NCBI RefSeq assembly: GCF_016313185.1
Contig: NZ_CP066218.1
Span: 5,642,001 to 5,706,000, forward strand
Direction: 5' to 3'
Source of the DNA: Mycolicibacterium baixiangningiae
GTDB lineage: Bacteria > Actinomycetota > Actinomycetes > Mycobacteriales > Mycobacteriaceae
DNA: 64,000 bases
Position numbers and translations under genes: made by a program. Position 1 is the first letter of the stretch; each line of letters opens with the position of its first letter. Positions 56,893 to 64,000 of this stretch are shown here, in pieces. A model generated the notes under the pieces. It did not search any database. It was given only the letters and a program-made list of their open reading frames with translations, and was not told the origin of the DNA.

Positions 56893-57834
56893 ATGACACA
56901 CGAATGGGAATGCGTCGTCGTCGGTGGTGGCGCCGCGGGATTGAGCGCCACATTGGTCCTGGGGCGGGCGCGGCGGCGCACCCTGCTGATCGACGCCGGC
57001 GAACAGAGCAACAGGTTCTCTCACGGCATCGGCGGTTTGCTCGGGTTCGACCAGCGTCCTCCCGCCGAGCTCTACGAAACTGGGCGCCGCGAGCTCAAGG
57101 CGTATCCCACGGTCGAGTATCGAGAAGGCACGGTGGTGCGGGGCGCTCCGCAGGACGACGGCTACGTCCTGGACCTCGACAGCGGTGACCAGGTCACCAC
57201 CCGCCGGGTGCTGCTGGCGACCGGTATGCAGTACTGCCCCCCGGACCTGCCGGGCTTGCAGCCGCTGTGGGGGAAAACGGTGTTCCAGTGCCCGTTCTGC
57301 CACGGCTGGGAGATGCGTGACAAGCGGCTGGCCGCGCTGGCGACCGGTGACGAGGCGATCCACGCAGCGCTCATGCTGCGCGGGTGGAGCGACGACGTGG
57401 TGCTGCTGAGCGACGGCCATCCGGAACTCGACGGCAAGGGTCTGGAGCAGTTGAAGGCTGCCGGGGTGACCATCGACGATCGCCGGATCACCGAGTTGGA
57501 GGGCACCGACGGTCAGCTGACCGCCGTGGCCTTCGCGGACGGAACCCGGCTGGAACGCGACGGTTTGCTGGTGGAGGCGCCGCTGCGGCAGCGGTCGAAG
57601 CTGGCAGAACAATTGGGCGCCTCGTGTACGCCGGGGCCCCTAGCGGTGGACACGATCGGCATCGACGCGCTGCACCGCACTTCGGCCTCGACGGTGTTCG
57701 CCGCGGGCGACGTGTGCACCGAGCAGCCCTATGTCGCCGGAGCGATCGCCGCGGGCGCGCAGGCCGCGATGATCATCGCCCAGAGCCTGCTCTCGGAGCA
57801 GTTCGGCATGCCGTACCCACCCGACGAGGACTGA
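56893..57834 (+). CDS. Thioredoxin reductase-like flavoprotein
   Basis: A 313-residue NAD(P)/FAD-dependent oxidoreductase of the TrxB-like class. The FAD motif VVVGGGAAGLSATL (8-21), the redox-active CPFC (HGWE follows) and the second FAD motif TVFAAGDVCTE are present. The NADPH domain is divergent: the usual GxGxxA is replaced (ALATGDEAIHAALM), so the electron donor may not be NADPH. Thioredoxin is not encoded nearby. It lies 44 bases after upp, and whether it belongs to that operon is unclear. A hairpin follows. Confidence 0.82.
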   Translation: MTHEWECVVVGGGAAGLSATLVLGRARRRTLLIDAGEQSNRFSHGIGGLLGFDQRPPAELYETGRRELKAYPTVEYREGTVVRGAPQDDGYVLDLDSGDQVTTRRVLLATGMQYCPPDLPGLQPLWGKTVFQCPFCHGWEMRDKRLAALATGDEAIHAALMLRGWSDDVVLLSDGHPELDGKGLEQLKAAGVTIDDRRITELEGTDGQLTAVAFADGTRLERDGLLVEAPLRQRSKLAEQLGASCTPGPLAVDTIGIDALHRTSASTVFAAGDVCTEQPYVAGAIAAGAQAAMIIAQSLLSEQFGMPYPPDED

Positions 57835-57842
57835 GCGCGAAA

Positions 57843-57889
57843 CAGCATTCCCGGTCGTGAGCAGCGCCGATTGACGACCGGGAGCGCTG
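57843..57889. terminator. Hairpin terminator after the thioredoxin reductase-like gene
   Basis: CAGCATTCCCGGTCGT (57843-57858) and ACGACCGGGAGCGCTG (57874-57889) are complementary at 14 of 16 positions around a 15-base loop, just after the stop codon and before the TetR promoter. Confidence 0.6.
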
Positions 57890-57905
57890 TCTCGACGCGT
57901 CCCTA

Positions 57906-57933
57906 TTGACACCTACCTACTAGTAGGTAGAGT
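57906..57933 (+). promoter_or_regulatory. TetR promoter with internal 18-bp palindromic operator
   Basis: TTGACA (-35, 57906-57911), a 16-base spacer and TAGAGT (-10, 57928-57933) precede the ATG at 57940 by 6 nt (leaderless). The perfect 18-bp palindrome CTACCTACTAGTAGGTAG (57913-57930) fills the spacer, so a bound repressor would exclude RNA polymerase. The TetR protein encoded next is the likely ligand. Confidence 0.75.
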
Positions 57934-57939
57934 GGCGCT

Positions 57940-58524
57940 ATGCCTGCCGCTACCGACACGTCGCAAGAGATCCTCCGCTGCGCGCGAACCCTGATCATCG
58001 TCGGTGGATACAACGGCTTCAGCTACGCCGACATCGCCGCGGTGGTGGGTATTCGCAAGGCGAGCATCCATCACCACTTCCCCACCAAGGTCGACCTCGT
58101 CCGCACCCTGCTGCAGCAGTATCGCCAGGAGGTCGACGCCGGCATCGCCGAGTTCGAGCGCCAGTCGGCGAATCCGGTCGACCAGCTCAGCGGATACATC
58201 GGTTACTGGGAGAGCTGCATCGGCGACCCGACTGCCAGCTATTGCGTGTGCGCCCTGCTGGCGAGCCAGCTCCCGGTTCTGCCTCCGCAGATCGCACAGG
58301 AACTGCAGTCCTACTTCCGCAGCCTGTCGGACTGGCTGACGTCGTTGTTGGACCGCGGGGCGAAGAGCGGCGCCATGGTCCTGTCCGCCGACGCCCGGGT
58401 CGAGGCAGAGACGTTCATGGCGACCGTGCACGGCGCAATGCTGGCCGCCCGCGCCTACGGCGATCCAACGGCGTTCGGCATGATCACGCGCCCCCTTCTC
58501 GCTCGGCTCACCGCCGACCGTTGA
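57940..58524 (+). CDS. TetR-family transcriptional regulator (autoregulated)
   Basis: A 194-residue regulator. The helix-turn-helix is SYADIAAVVGIRKASIHHHF followed by PTKVDLVRTLLQQY; the C-terminal domain has the SYCVCALLASQLPVLP core of the TetR_C group with two adjacent cysteines (Cys104 and Cys106 by count) that might sense thiol-reactive compounds. A palindrome inside its promoter points to autorepression. A DUF308-type membrane protein gene follows and is probably the regulated target. Confidence 0.88.
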   Translation: MPAATDTSQEILRCARTLIIVGGYNGFSYADIAAVVGIRKASIHHHFPTKVDLVRTLLQQYRQEVDAGIAEFERQSANPVDQLSGYIGYWESCIGDPTASYCVCALLASQLPVLPPQIAQELQSYFRSLSDWLTSLLDRGAKSGAMVLSADARVEAETFMATVHGAMLAARAYGDPTAFGMITRPLLARLTADR

Positions 58525-58581
58525 TCCACCGCGCGATGAAGCGCGATGCAGTACGTCCCTCCCCTCAGAAATGGAACCGTC

Positions 58582-59175
58582 ATGACCGGAACTACTCTCA
58601 CCGTGCCCACTCCCGCCGAGGTCCGGCAGTGGCTGCACTCGTACTACCTTCTGCGCGCCGCGGTTTCGGGTCTCTGGGTTGCCGCGGCCTTCATGTTCGG
58701 CACGAGTCACGTCGCCATCGGGGCTGTCCTGCTGATCGTCTACCCCGCCTGGGACGCTGTCGCCAATGTCATTGACGCACAACACAACGGCGGACTGACG
58801 CGCAACCCGATCCAGGCGGTCAATGCGATCGTCAGTGGGGTGACCACCGCGGGAGTCGCGGTAGCATTCGGGTTCGGCATGCACGCCGTGATCGGCGTGT
58901 TCGGCGTGTGGGCGACTCTGGCCGGCCTCCTGCAACTCGCCGTGGGCGTCCGCCGCTGGAAGACCTACGGAGCACAATGGGCGATGGTCCTCAGCGGTGC
59001 CCAGTCGGCTCTCGTCGGCGCGGTGTTCCTCAAGCAGGCATTCGGCGGCGCCGCCCCGTCCATCGCGGACATCGCGCCCTATGCCGCATTCGGCGCCTTC
59101 TACTTCCTCGTCTCCGCTCTCTGGCTGACCGCGTCCGCAGCGCGGCGTCGCAGAATGTCCTCGGCTACGGCGTGA
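58582..59175 (+). CDS. DUF308-like membrane protein
   Basis: A 197-residue protein with six hydrophobic helices arranged as three similar hairpins (AAFMFGTSHVAIGAVLLIVY, VAFGFGMHAVIGVFGVWATL), the usual DUF308/HdeD-like layout. The role is unknown; relatives are linked to stress. It lies 57 bases after the TetR gene on the same strand and is likely co-regulated. Its last 11 bases overlap the 3' end of the convergent hrpA gene. Confidence 0.75.
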   Translation: MTGTTLTVPTPAEVRQWLHSYYLLRAAVSGLWVAAAFMFGTSHVAIGAVLLIVYPAWDAVANVIDAQHNGGLTRNPIQAVNAIVSGVTTAGVAVAFGFGMHAVIGVFGVWATLAGLLQLAVGVRRWKTYGAQWAMVLSGAQSALVGAVFLKQAFGGAAPSIADIAPYAAFGAFYFLVSALWLTASAARRRRMSSATA

Positions 59176-62100
59176 TCGCGTCGATCGCCCGGTAGATCCG
59201 CTGCTCGCTGACGGGCCGTGCGGTGCCGAGCTGCTGCGCCCACAGGCTCACCCGCAGCTCCTCGATCATCCGCCCGATGTCCCGGACATCTTCAGCGGCC
59301 GCGCGGCTCGACGAAAGTGATTGCCGCAGTTCGTCGTACGCATCCTGCACGGCGTGCACCCGCTCCATTCGCTCCCGGTCGGCGCCGACGGCGTGCGGCA
59401 GCCGCTCGAGGCGACGGCTGATCGCGGTGAGGTAGCGGGTCAGGTTGGCAAGGTGCGCCACGCCGGTGGCGGTGACGAATCCCGGCGGCAGCAGCGCCGC
59501 GAGTTGGGCGCGGACGTCGGCGATCGCCTCGGCCTGCGCGGCCGGCGGGGCAGTGGGCAGGGCCACCTGCGCCTGCTGCGCGGCGGCGAGCACCTTCTCC
59601 ACCCGGCCGACGATGTCCAGGGTGGTCGGCACCAGAGCCGCGGCCACACGTTGCCGTAGGGCGTCGAAGTCACCGCGCGTCCAGACCGGTTCGCGGACGA
59701 GCGCATCCACCGCCGCATCCGCACAGTCCTCGAGCAGCGCAGTGAGCGACCCGTCGGGATTGGCACCGAGGACCAGCCGACGGCGGGTATCCAGTGCCCG
59801 TTCGACGTTCTTCACCGGCGACGGCGCCGCCAGCCGCAGCAGCCGCCGGATCCCCGGGCCCGTCGCGGCGCGCTGTTCGGCCGGCGTGGCGAAGACCCGC
59901 ACGTCGACGGCGCCGCCCGCGTCGACGAACGCAGGGTAACCCCGCACCCGGTGCCCTTTGGAGGTGCGTTCGACCGTGCGCGGCAACTCGTCGAGATCCT
60001 CAGGCCAGCCGCGTAATCCGGACCGCTCCAGCCCGTCTGCGACCGCGCGGGCCACGGCGTCGCGCACCGGTGCGGCCAGTTGCTCCTGCAGCGTGTCGAG
60101 GTCCTTGCCCCGCGCCACCTCCGCACCGTCCCGCTCGACGGCGAACGTCACCCGTAGATGCGCCGGGATCTTCTCGAGGTCGAAGGCCTCGATCGGCACC
60201 ACCACCCCGCTGCGTTGCCGCAATTGCCGCGACAGCGCCTCGAGCAGCGGCTCCTGCCCGGGATTCATGGTCTGCAGCACGGCTCGCGCGGTGTCGGGCG
60301 CCGGGACGAAGTTGCGCCGCAGCTCCTTGGGCAGCGACTTGATCAGCGCCGTGATCAGCTCCTCACGCAAAGCCGGTACATGCCAGGCGAATTGGTCACC
60401 ACCCAGGCGGGCCAGCACCTCGACGGGTACGTGCACGGTGATGCCGTCATCGGCGGCGCCCGGTTCGAAGCGGTAGGTCAACGGCAGCGCCAGATCCCCC
60501 GCCTGCCACTCGTCGGGCAGTTCGTCGGCGCCGTCCCCGCGAAGCAGATCCTCGCGGGTCATCGTCAACAGATCGGGCGTGCGGTGCCGCTGCTTACGCC
60601 ACCACGCGTCGAAATGCCTTGCCGAAAGGACAGTTTCGGGGATGCGGGCGGCGTAGAACGCGAACACCTCTTCGTCGCCGACCAGCAGGTCCCGCCGTCG
60701 GGCCCGCTCCTCGACCTCCTCGAGTTCCTCGCGCAGCCGCGCGTTGTCACGGAAGAAGTGGTGCTTGGTCTGCCAGTCGCCCTCCACCAACGCATGGCGG
60801 ATGAACAGTTCACGCGCCAACTCCGGGTCGATCTGCGCGTAATTGATCTTGCGGCGCGGCACCAGCGGCAACCCGTACAGCGTGACCCGCTCGAACCCCA
60901 TCACCGCGCCCCGCTCGGCATCCCAGTGCGGTTCACTGTGCGTGCGCTGCACCAGATCACCGGCGATCCGCTCGACGGTGTCGGGGTCGATGCGGGCCCC
61001 GACGCGGCCGAACAGCCGGCTCGTCTCCACGAGATCGGCGACGACGATCCAGCGCGGCGGGCGTTTCGTCAGCACCGAACCCGGCGCCAGCACGAACCGC
61101 GAGTTGCGCGCACCTTGAAACTCTCTGGAGTCGCGTCCTTTTGAATCATCCCGCAATCCGACGTGCGACAGCAGGCCCGCCAGCAGCGCGGCGTGCACGC
61201 TGGCCGGCTCGGCCGGTTCGTCGGACTCGCGGATCCCCAGGTCGCGGGCGATGCTGCGCAGCTGGCCGACCAGGTCCTGCCATTCCCGGATGCGCAGGTA
61301 GTGCAGGAACTCCTCGCGACACATCCGGCGAAAAGAGCTGCCGGACCGCTCTTTTCGCTGCTCGCCCAGATACCGCCACAGATTGAGGAACGAGACGAAG
61401 TCGGAATGCTCGTCGGCGAACCGGGCGTGCTTCTGGCGGGCGGCGTCCTCGCGGTCGACGGGGCGCTCCCGCGGATCGGGGATGGACAGCGCGGCGGCCA
61501 GCACCAGCACCTCGCGCACACAACCCTCGGTGTCGGCCTGCAGGATCATCCGCCCGATGCGCGGATCGAGCGGGATACGCGCCAGCCGGCGCCCGGTGTC
61601 GGTGAGCTGACCCTGCAGGTCGAACGCGCCGAGTTCCTGCAGCAGCGCCACCCCGTCGCGGATGCTTCGCTTCTCCGGCGGATCCAGAAACGGGAAGTTC
61701 TCGATGTCGCCGAGGCCGAGTGCCGCCATCTGCAGGATGACCGCGGCGAGGTTGGTGCGCAGGATCTCCGGATCGGTGTAGCGCGGCCGTCCGGCGAAGT
61801 CCTCCTCCGGGTACAGCCGGATGCACACACCCGGTGCGGTGCGCCCCGACCGGCCGGCGCGCTGGGCGGCCGACGCCTGCGAGATCGGCTCGATCGGCAG
61901 CCGCTGCACCTTGGTGCGGCGGCTGTAGCGGGAGATGCGCGCGGTGCCCGGATCGACGACGTAGCGGATGCCCGGCACCGTCAACGACGTCTCGGCGACG
62001 TTGGTGGCCAACACGACGCGCCGCCCGGTTCGAGCCGGCGAGAAGACCTTCTGTTGTTCGGCCGTCGGCAGGCGCGCGTAGAGCGGCAGCACCTCGGTAT

Positions 62101-63061
62101 TGCTGCCGAGCTCGCCGCGCAGCACCTCGGCGGTATCGCGGATCTCGCGTTCCCCCGAGAGGAACACCAGGACGTCGCCGGGCGGCTCGGCCTCGAGTTC
62201 GCGGACCGCATCGACGATGGCGTCGGTCGGGTCGCGTAGTTCGGTACGGACGACCTCGTGGTCGGGGTCGTCGGGATCGTCGGTCGAGTCGCCGACCACC
62301 GGCACTTCCAGCGGCCGGTAGCGGATCTCGACGGGATAGGTGCGGCCGGACACCTCGACGATGGGCGCTCCGGCGAAGTGCTCGGCGAAGCGCTCCGGCT
62401 CGATGGTCGCCGAGGTGACGATGACCTTGAGGTCCGGCCGGCGCGGCAGCAGTTCGCGCAGGTAGCCGAGCAGGAAGTCGATGTTGAGGCTGCGCTCGTG
62501 GGCCTCGTCGAGGATGAGGGTGTCGTAGCGCAGTAACCGGCGGTCGCGCTGGATCTCGGCGAGCAGGATGCCGTCGGTCATCAGCTTGACCAGTGTGCGG
62601 TCGGAGGCCTGGTCGGTGAACCGCACGGTGTAGCCGACGGCGTCGCCGAGCGGGGTGCCCAGTTCGTCGGCGATGCGCTGTCCGACGGTGCGCGCGGCCA
62701 GGCGGCGCGGCTGGGTGTGGCCGATCGTGCCGCGGATCCCGCGGCCCAGTTCCAGGCAGATCTTCGGCAGCTGCGTGGTCTTACCGGATCCGGTCTCGCC
62801 GGCGACGATGACGACCTGGTTCTCGGCGATGGCCTTGGCGATGTCGTCGCGGCGTTCGCTGACCGGTAGATCGGGATAGGTGATCGCCGGGACGGCCGCC
62901 AGGCGGGTTGCGACGAGCGCTTCAGCGGCGGTGATCTGCTCGGCGATCTGCGCCAGCTTGTCGGGCTTGGCCTGTTTGAGGCGGCGGCCCAGGCGGGCGG
63001 CGTCGCGGTAGGTCAGACCGTCCAGGCGGTTGCGCAGTTCGCGGACGGACGGTTCGGACAC
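59165..63061 (-). CDS. hrpA: ATP-dependent RNA helicase HrpA
   Basis: A 1298-residue DEAH-box helicase. Motif I GETGSGKTTQLPK (88-100), motif II DEAH (185-188), motif III SAT (217-219) and motif VI QRAGRSGRTAPG (about residue 405) are intact, followed by the HA2/winged-helix and OB-fold regions and the long DUF3418-type C-terminal domain characteristic of HrpA. In E. coli, HrpA helps rescue or split stalled ribosomes. The start is GTG 63061. It follows the MetF-like gene on the same strand with a gap of about 20 bases. Confidence 0.93.
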   Translation of the reverse strand: MSEPSVRELRNRLDGLTYRDAARLGRRLKQAKPDKLAQIAEQITAAEALVATRLAAVPAITYPDLPVSERRDDIAKAIAENQVVIVAGETGSGKTTQLPKICLELGRGIRGTIGHTQPRRLAARTVGQRIADELGTPLGDAVGYTVRFTDQASDRTLVKLMTDGILLAEIQRDRRLLRYDTLILDEAHERSLNIDFLLGYLRELLPRRPDLKVIVTSATIEPERFAEHFAGAPIVEVSGRTYPVEIRYRPLEVPVVGDSTDDPDDPDHEVVRTELRDPTDAIVDAVRELEAEPPGDVLVFLSGEREIRDTAEVLRGELGSNTEVLPLYARLPTAEQQKVFSPARTGRRVVLATNVAETSLTVPGIRYVVDPGTARISRYSRRTKVQRLPIEPISQASAAQRAGRSGRTAPGVCIRLYPEEDFAGRPRYTDPEILRTNLAAVILQMAALGLGDIENFPFLDPPEKRSIRDGVALLQELGAFDLQGQLTDTGRRLARIPLDPRIGRMILQADTEGCVREVLVLAAALSIPDPRERPVDREDAARQKHARFADEHSDFVSFLNLWRYLGEQRKERSGSSFRRMCREEFLHYLRIREWQDLVGQLRSIARDLGIRESDEPAEPASVHAALLAGLLSHVGLRDDSKGRDSREFQGARNSRFVLAPGSVLTKRPPRWIVVADLVETSRLFGRVGARIDPDTVERIAGDLVQRTHSEPHWDAERGAVMGFERVTLYGLPLVPRRKINYAQIDPELARELFIRHALVEGDWQTKHHFFRDNARLREELEEVEERARRRDLLVGDEEVFAFYAARIPETVLSARHFDAWWRKQRHRTPDLLTMTREDLLRGDGADELPDEWQAGDLALPLTYRFEPGAADDGITVHVPVEVLARLGGDQFAWHVPALREELITALIKSLPKELRRNFVPAPDTARAVLQTMNPGQEPLLEALSRQLRQRSGVVVPIEAFDLEKIPAHLRVTFAVERDGAEVARGKDLDTLQEQLAAPVRDAVARAVADGLERSGLRGWPEDLDELPRTVERTSKGHRVRGYPAFVDAGGAVDVRVFATPAEQRAATGPGIRRLLRLAAPSPVKNVERALDTRRRLVLGANPDGSLTALLEDCADAAVDALVREPVWTRGDFDALRQRVAAALVPTTLDIVGRVEKVLAAAQQAQVALPTAPPAAQAEAIADVRAQLAALLPPGFVTATGVAHLANLTRYLTAISRRLERLPHAVGADRERMERVHAVQDAYDELRQSLSSSRAAAEDVRDIGRMIEELRVSLWAQQLGTARPVSEQRIYRAIDAITP

Positions 63062-63082
63062 TCGCGCCAGGATATAGGCGCG

Positions 63083-63976
63083 TCAGCCGTGACCGGGCGA
63101 CCAGTACTCCAGCATCTCGGCGAACGTCTCGAACGCCGGCGTGGACACCCCGTAGGTCGCCTCGAGATGGATGCTGAGCGGGAAGCCCAGCTCGCCGACC
63201 CCGTCGATCACCCGCTTGTAGAGGTCGAGCAGCATGCGCCGCTTGTCGGCCGGCTCGCTGGCGGCCAGGGCCTTGACGAACTCCTGCTCCGCGGCGACCG
63301 CGGCGTTGCCCGGGTCCTGGATCAACCAGTTGATGAGCCCGACGCGGCTCTCCACCTTCGGCACGAACCCGAACGACAGCAGGATCTCCGGCCGGTGTTC
63401 GTTGCCGGCCGCGAACTCCGTCAGAAACCCGACGATCGCGTCGGAGTACAGCAGCTGCGTCATCCCGTAGGTGGCGCCCTGCTTGCATTTGAAAGTGAAC
63501 CGGCCCTGCTCACCGTCGCGGGTGGGGATCAGGATCGCACCCCGGTTGTCGACCAGCCCGTCATAGAGCGACAGCGCATCGGTAGGGGCGACGCCGCTGC
63601 CCTCCCCGTCGTTCATGGTCCGCGGGACACCCACGAAGGCGATACCGTCGAACCCCGCCGCGCTGAGCTTGGTCAGCCGCTCACGCAGCGCGGACTCGTC
63701 GAGGAATGCGGTGACCTGCGTGCACAGCCCGCGCACACCCGGCAGTTCCGGCTTGATGATCTGCCAGAAGTCCAGCACGTCCATCTTGGGCTTCATCTCG
63801 ATGGGACGGCCGCTGTCCTCCTCGATCATCCCGGGGATCATGACGTGGGCGATGCGGCCCTCGATACCGGCCTCGGCCGAGCAGCGCAGCACCTTGTGGG
63901 CGTCCTCGAGCGCATGCTCGCGGCCGCGCTCGACATTGGGCGGCACGAGTTCGAGCGCGACGGTGTTCAGGGGCAA
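63083..63976 (-). CDS. Methylenetetrahydrofolate reductase-like protein (short mycobacterial type)
   Basis: A TIM-barrel protein of about 297 residues beginning PLNTVALELVPPNVERG and containing HVMIPGMIEEDSGRPIEMKP and FKCKQGATYGMTQLLYSDAI. It resembles the short actinobacterial MetF-like family (Rv2172c-type in my recollection), whose members are reported to reduce methylenetetrahydrofolate without bound FAD; classical MetF flavin motifs are not obvious. The frame extends to an ATG at 63997, but the AAAGGAG at 63983-63989 sits 6 nt before a TTG at 63976, which I take as the start. It would supply methyl-THF for methionine synthesis. Confidence 0.78.
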   Translation of the reverse strand: MPLNTVALELVPPNVERGREHALEDAHKVLRCSAEAGIEGRIAHVMIPGMIEEDSGRPIEMKPKMDVLDFWQIIKPELPGVRGLCTQVTAFLDESALRERLTKLSAAGFDGIAFVGVPRTMNDGEGSGVAPTDALSLYDGLVDNRGAILIPTRDGEQGRFTFKCKQGATYGMTQLLYSDAIVGFLTEFAAGNEHRPEILLSFGFVPKVESRVGLINWLIQDPGNAAVAAEQEFVKALAASEPADKRRMLLDLYKRVIDGVGELGFPLSIHLEATYGVSTPAFETFAEMLEYWSPGHG

Positions 63977-64000
63977 CGACTGCTCCTTTGACGGCATGAC

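Noticed and set aside
1..64000. tRNA, rRNA, CRISPR arrays, insertion sequences, integrases, att sites
   Set aside because: Read through the intergenic regions on both strands; no cloverleaf-like tRNA, no regular spaced repeats, and no transposase or integrase protein were seen. A dedicated scan would still be needed to exclude small RNAs.

Overview
The window looks like chromosomal DNA of a rapid-growing mycobacterium (Mycolicibacterium type). GC is very high throughout, and the gene content is typical of the group: two MmpL proteins (one with its MmpS), an orphan MceA-type protein, a 13E12-family HNH protein, a hemophore-like secreted protein, a SigH-like sigma factor, a cytochrome P450, paired acyl-CoA dehydrogenases and a MoxR operon. 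Many genes appear leaderless, with a TANNNT -10 hexamer 6-7 nt before the start codon. No rRNA, tRNA, CRISPR array, insertion sequence or prophage was seen.

Layout. 1-2.1 kb: a PotB/PotC/PotD-type ABC importer running off the left edge. 2.3-6.1 kb: small membrane and redox proteins and a 13E12 HNH protein. 6.1-10.5 kb: dihydroxyacetone kinase, the EF-G paralogue EF-G2 and an AhpD-like protein. 10.7-13.5 kb: orphan Mce protein, orphan ECF sigma factor, DMT exporter. 13.6-19.6 kb: secreted phosphatase with MmpL, a coiled-coil protein, and an MpaB/DUF2236 protein flanked by two related small membrane proteins. 19.7-25.9 kb: rhomboid protease, then an apparently undescribed catabolic cluster (FAH-type hydrolase, MFS transporter, arylmalonate-decarboxylase-like enzyme, polysaccharide-deacetylase-fold hydrolase, GntR regulator) with a palindromic operator in the divergent promoter. 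25.9-27.5 kb: P450 plus NTF2-like protein.

27.6-31.0 kb is the most interesting region. A STAS anti-anti-sigma factor and an RsbW-type kinase are divergent from an RsbU-type PP2C phosphatase, and the phosphatase gene overlaps a gene for a B12-binding protein carrying the W-x9-EH signature of CarH-like adenosylcobalamin photoreceptors. This suggests a light- or cobalamin-gated partner switch. 31.0-36.0 kb is a compact six-gene MoxR/DUF58/VWA/TPR operon. 36.1-39.0 kb holds a dienelactone hydrolase, a hydrolase remnant, a TetR regulator and an SRPBCC/SDR pair. 39.1-42.5 kb is mmpS-mmpL. 42.8-47.6 kb has secreted, ZIP, hemophore-like, ferritin-like and amino-acid permease genes.

47.7-51.2 kb contains a VOC remnant, a serine hydrolase, and a flavoprotein gene broken by two compensating frameshifts and coupled to a DUF1295 gene. 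51.3-53.7 kb is an acyl-CoA dehydrogenase pair. 53.7-56.8 kb is a URC-type uracil catabolic operon (GTP-cyclohydrolase-II-like URC1, DUF1688 URC4, uracil phosphoribosyltransferase). 56.9-59.2 kb has a thioredoxin-reductase-like protein and an autoregulated TetR/DUF308 pair. 59.2-64.0 kb carries the HrpA helicase and a short MetF-like protein at the right edge.
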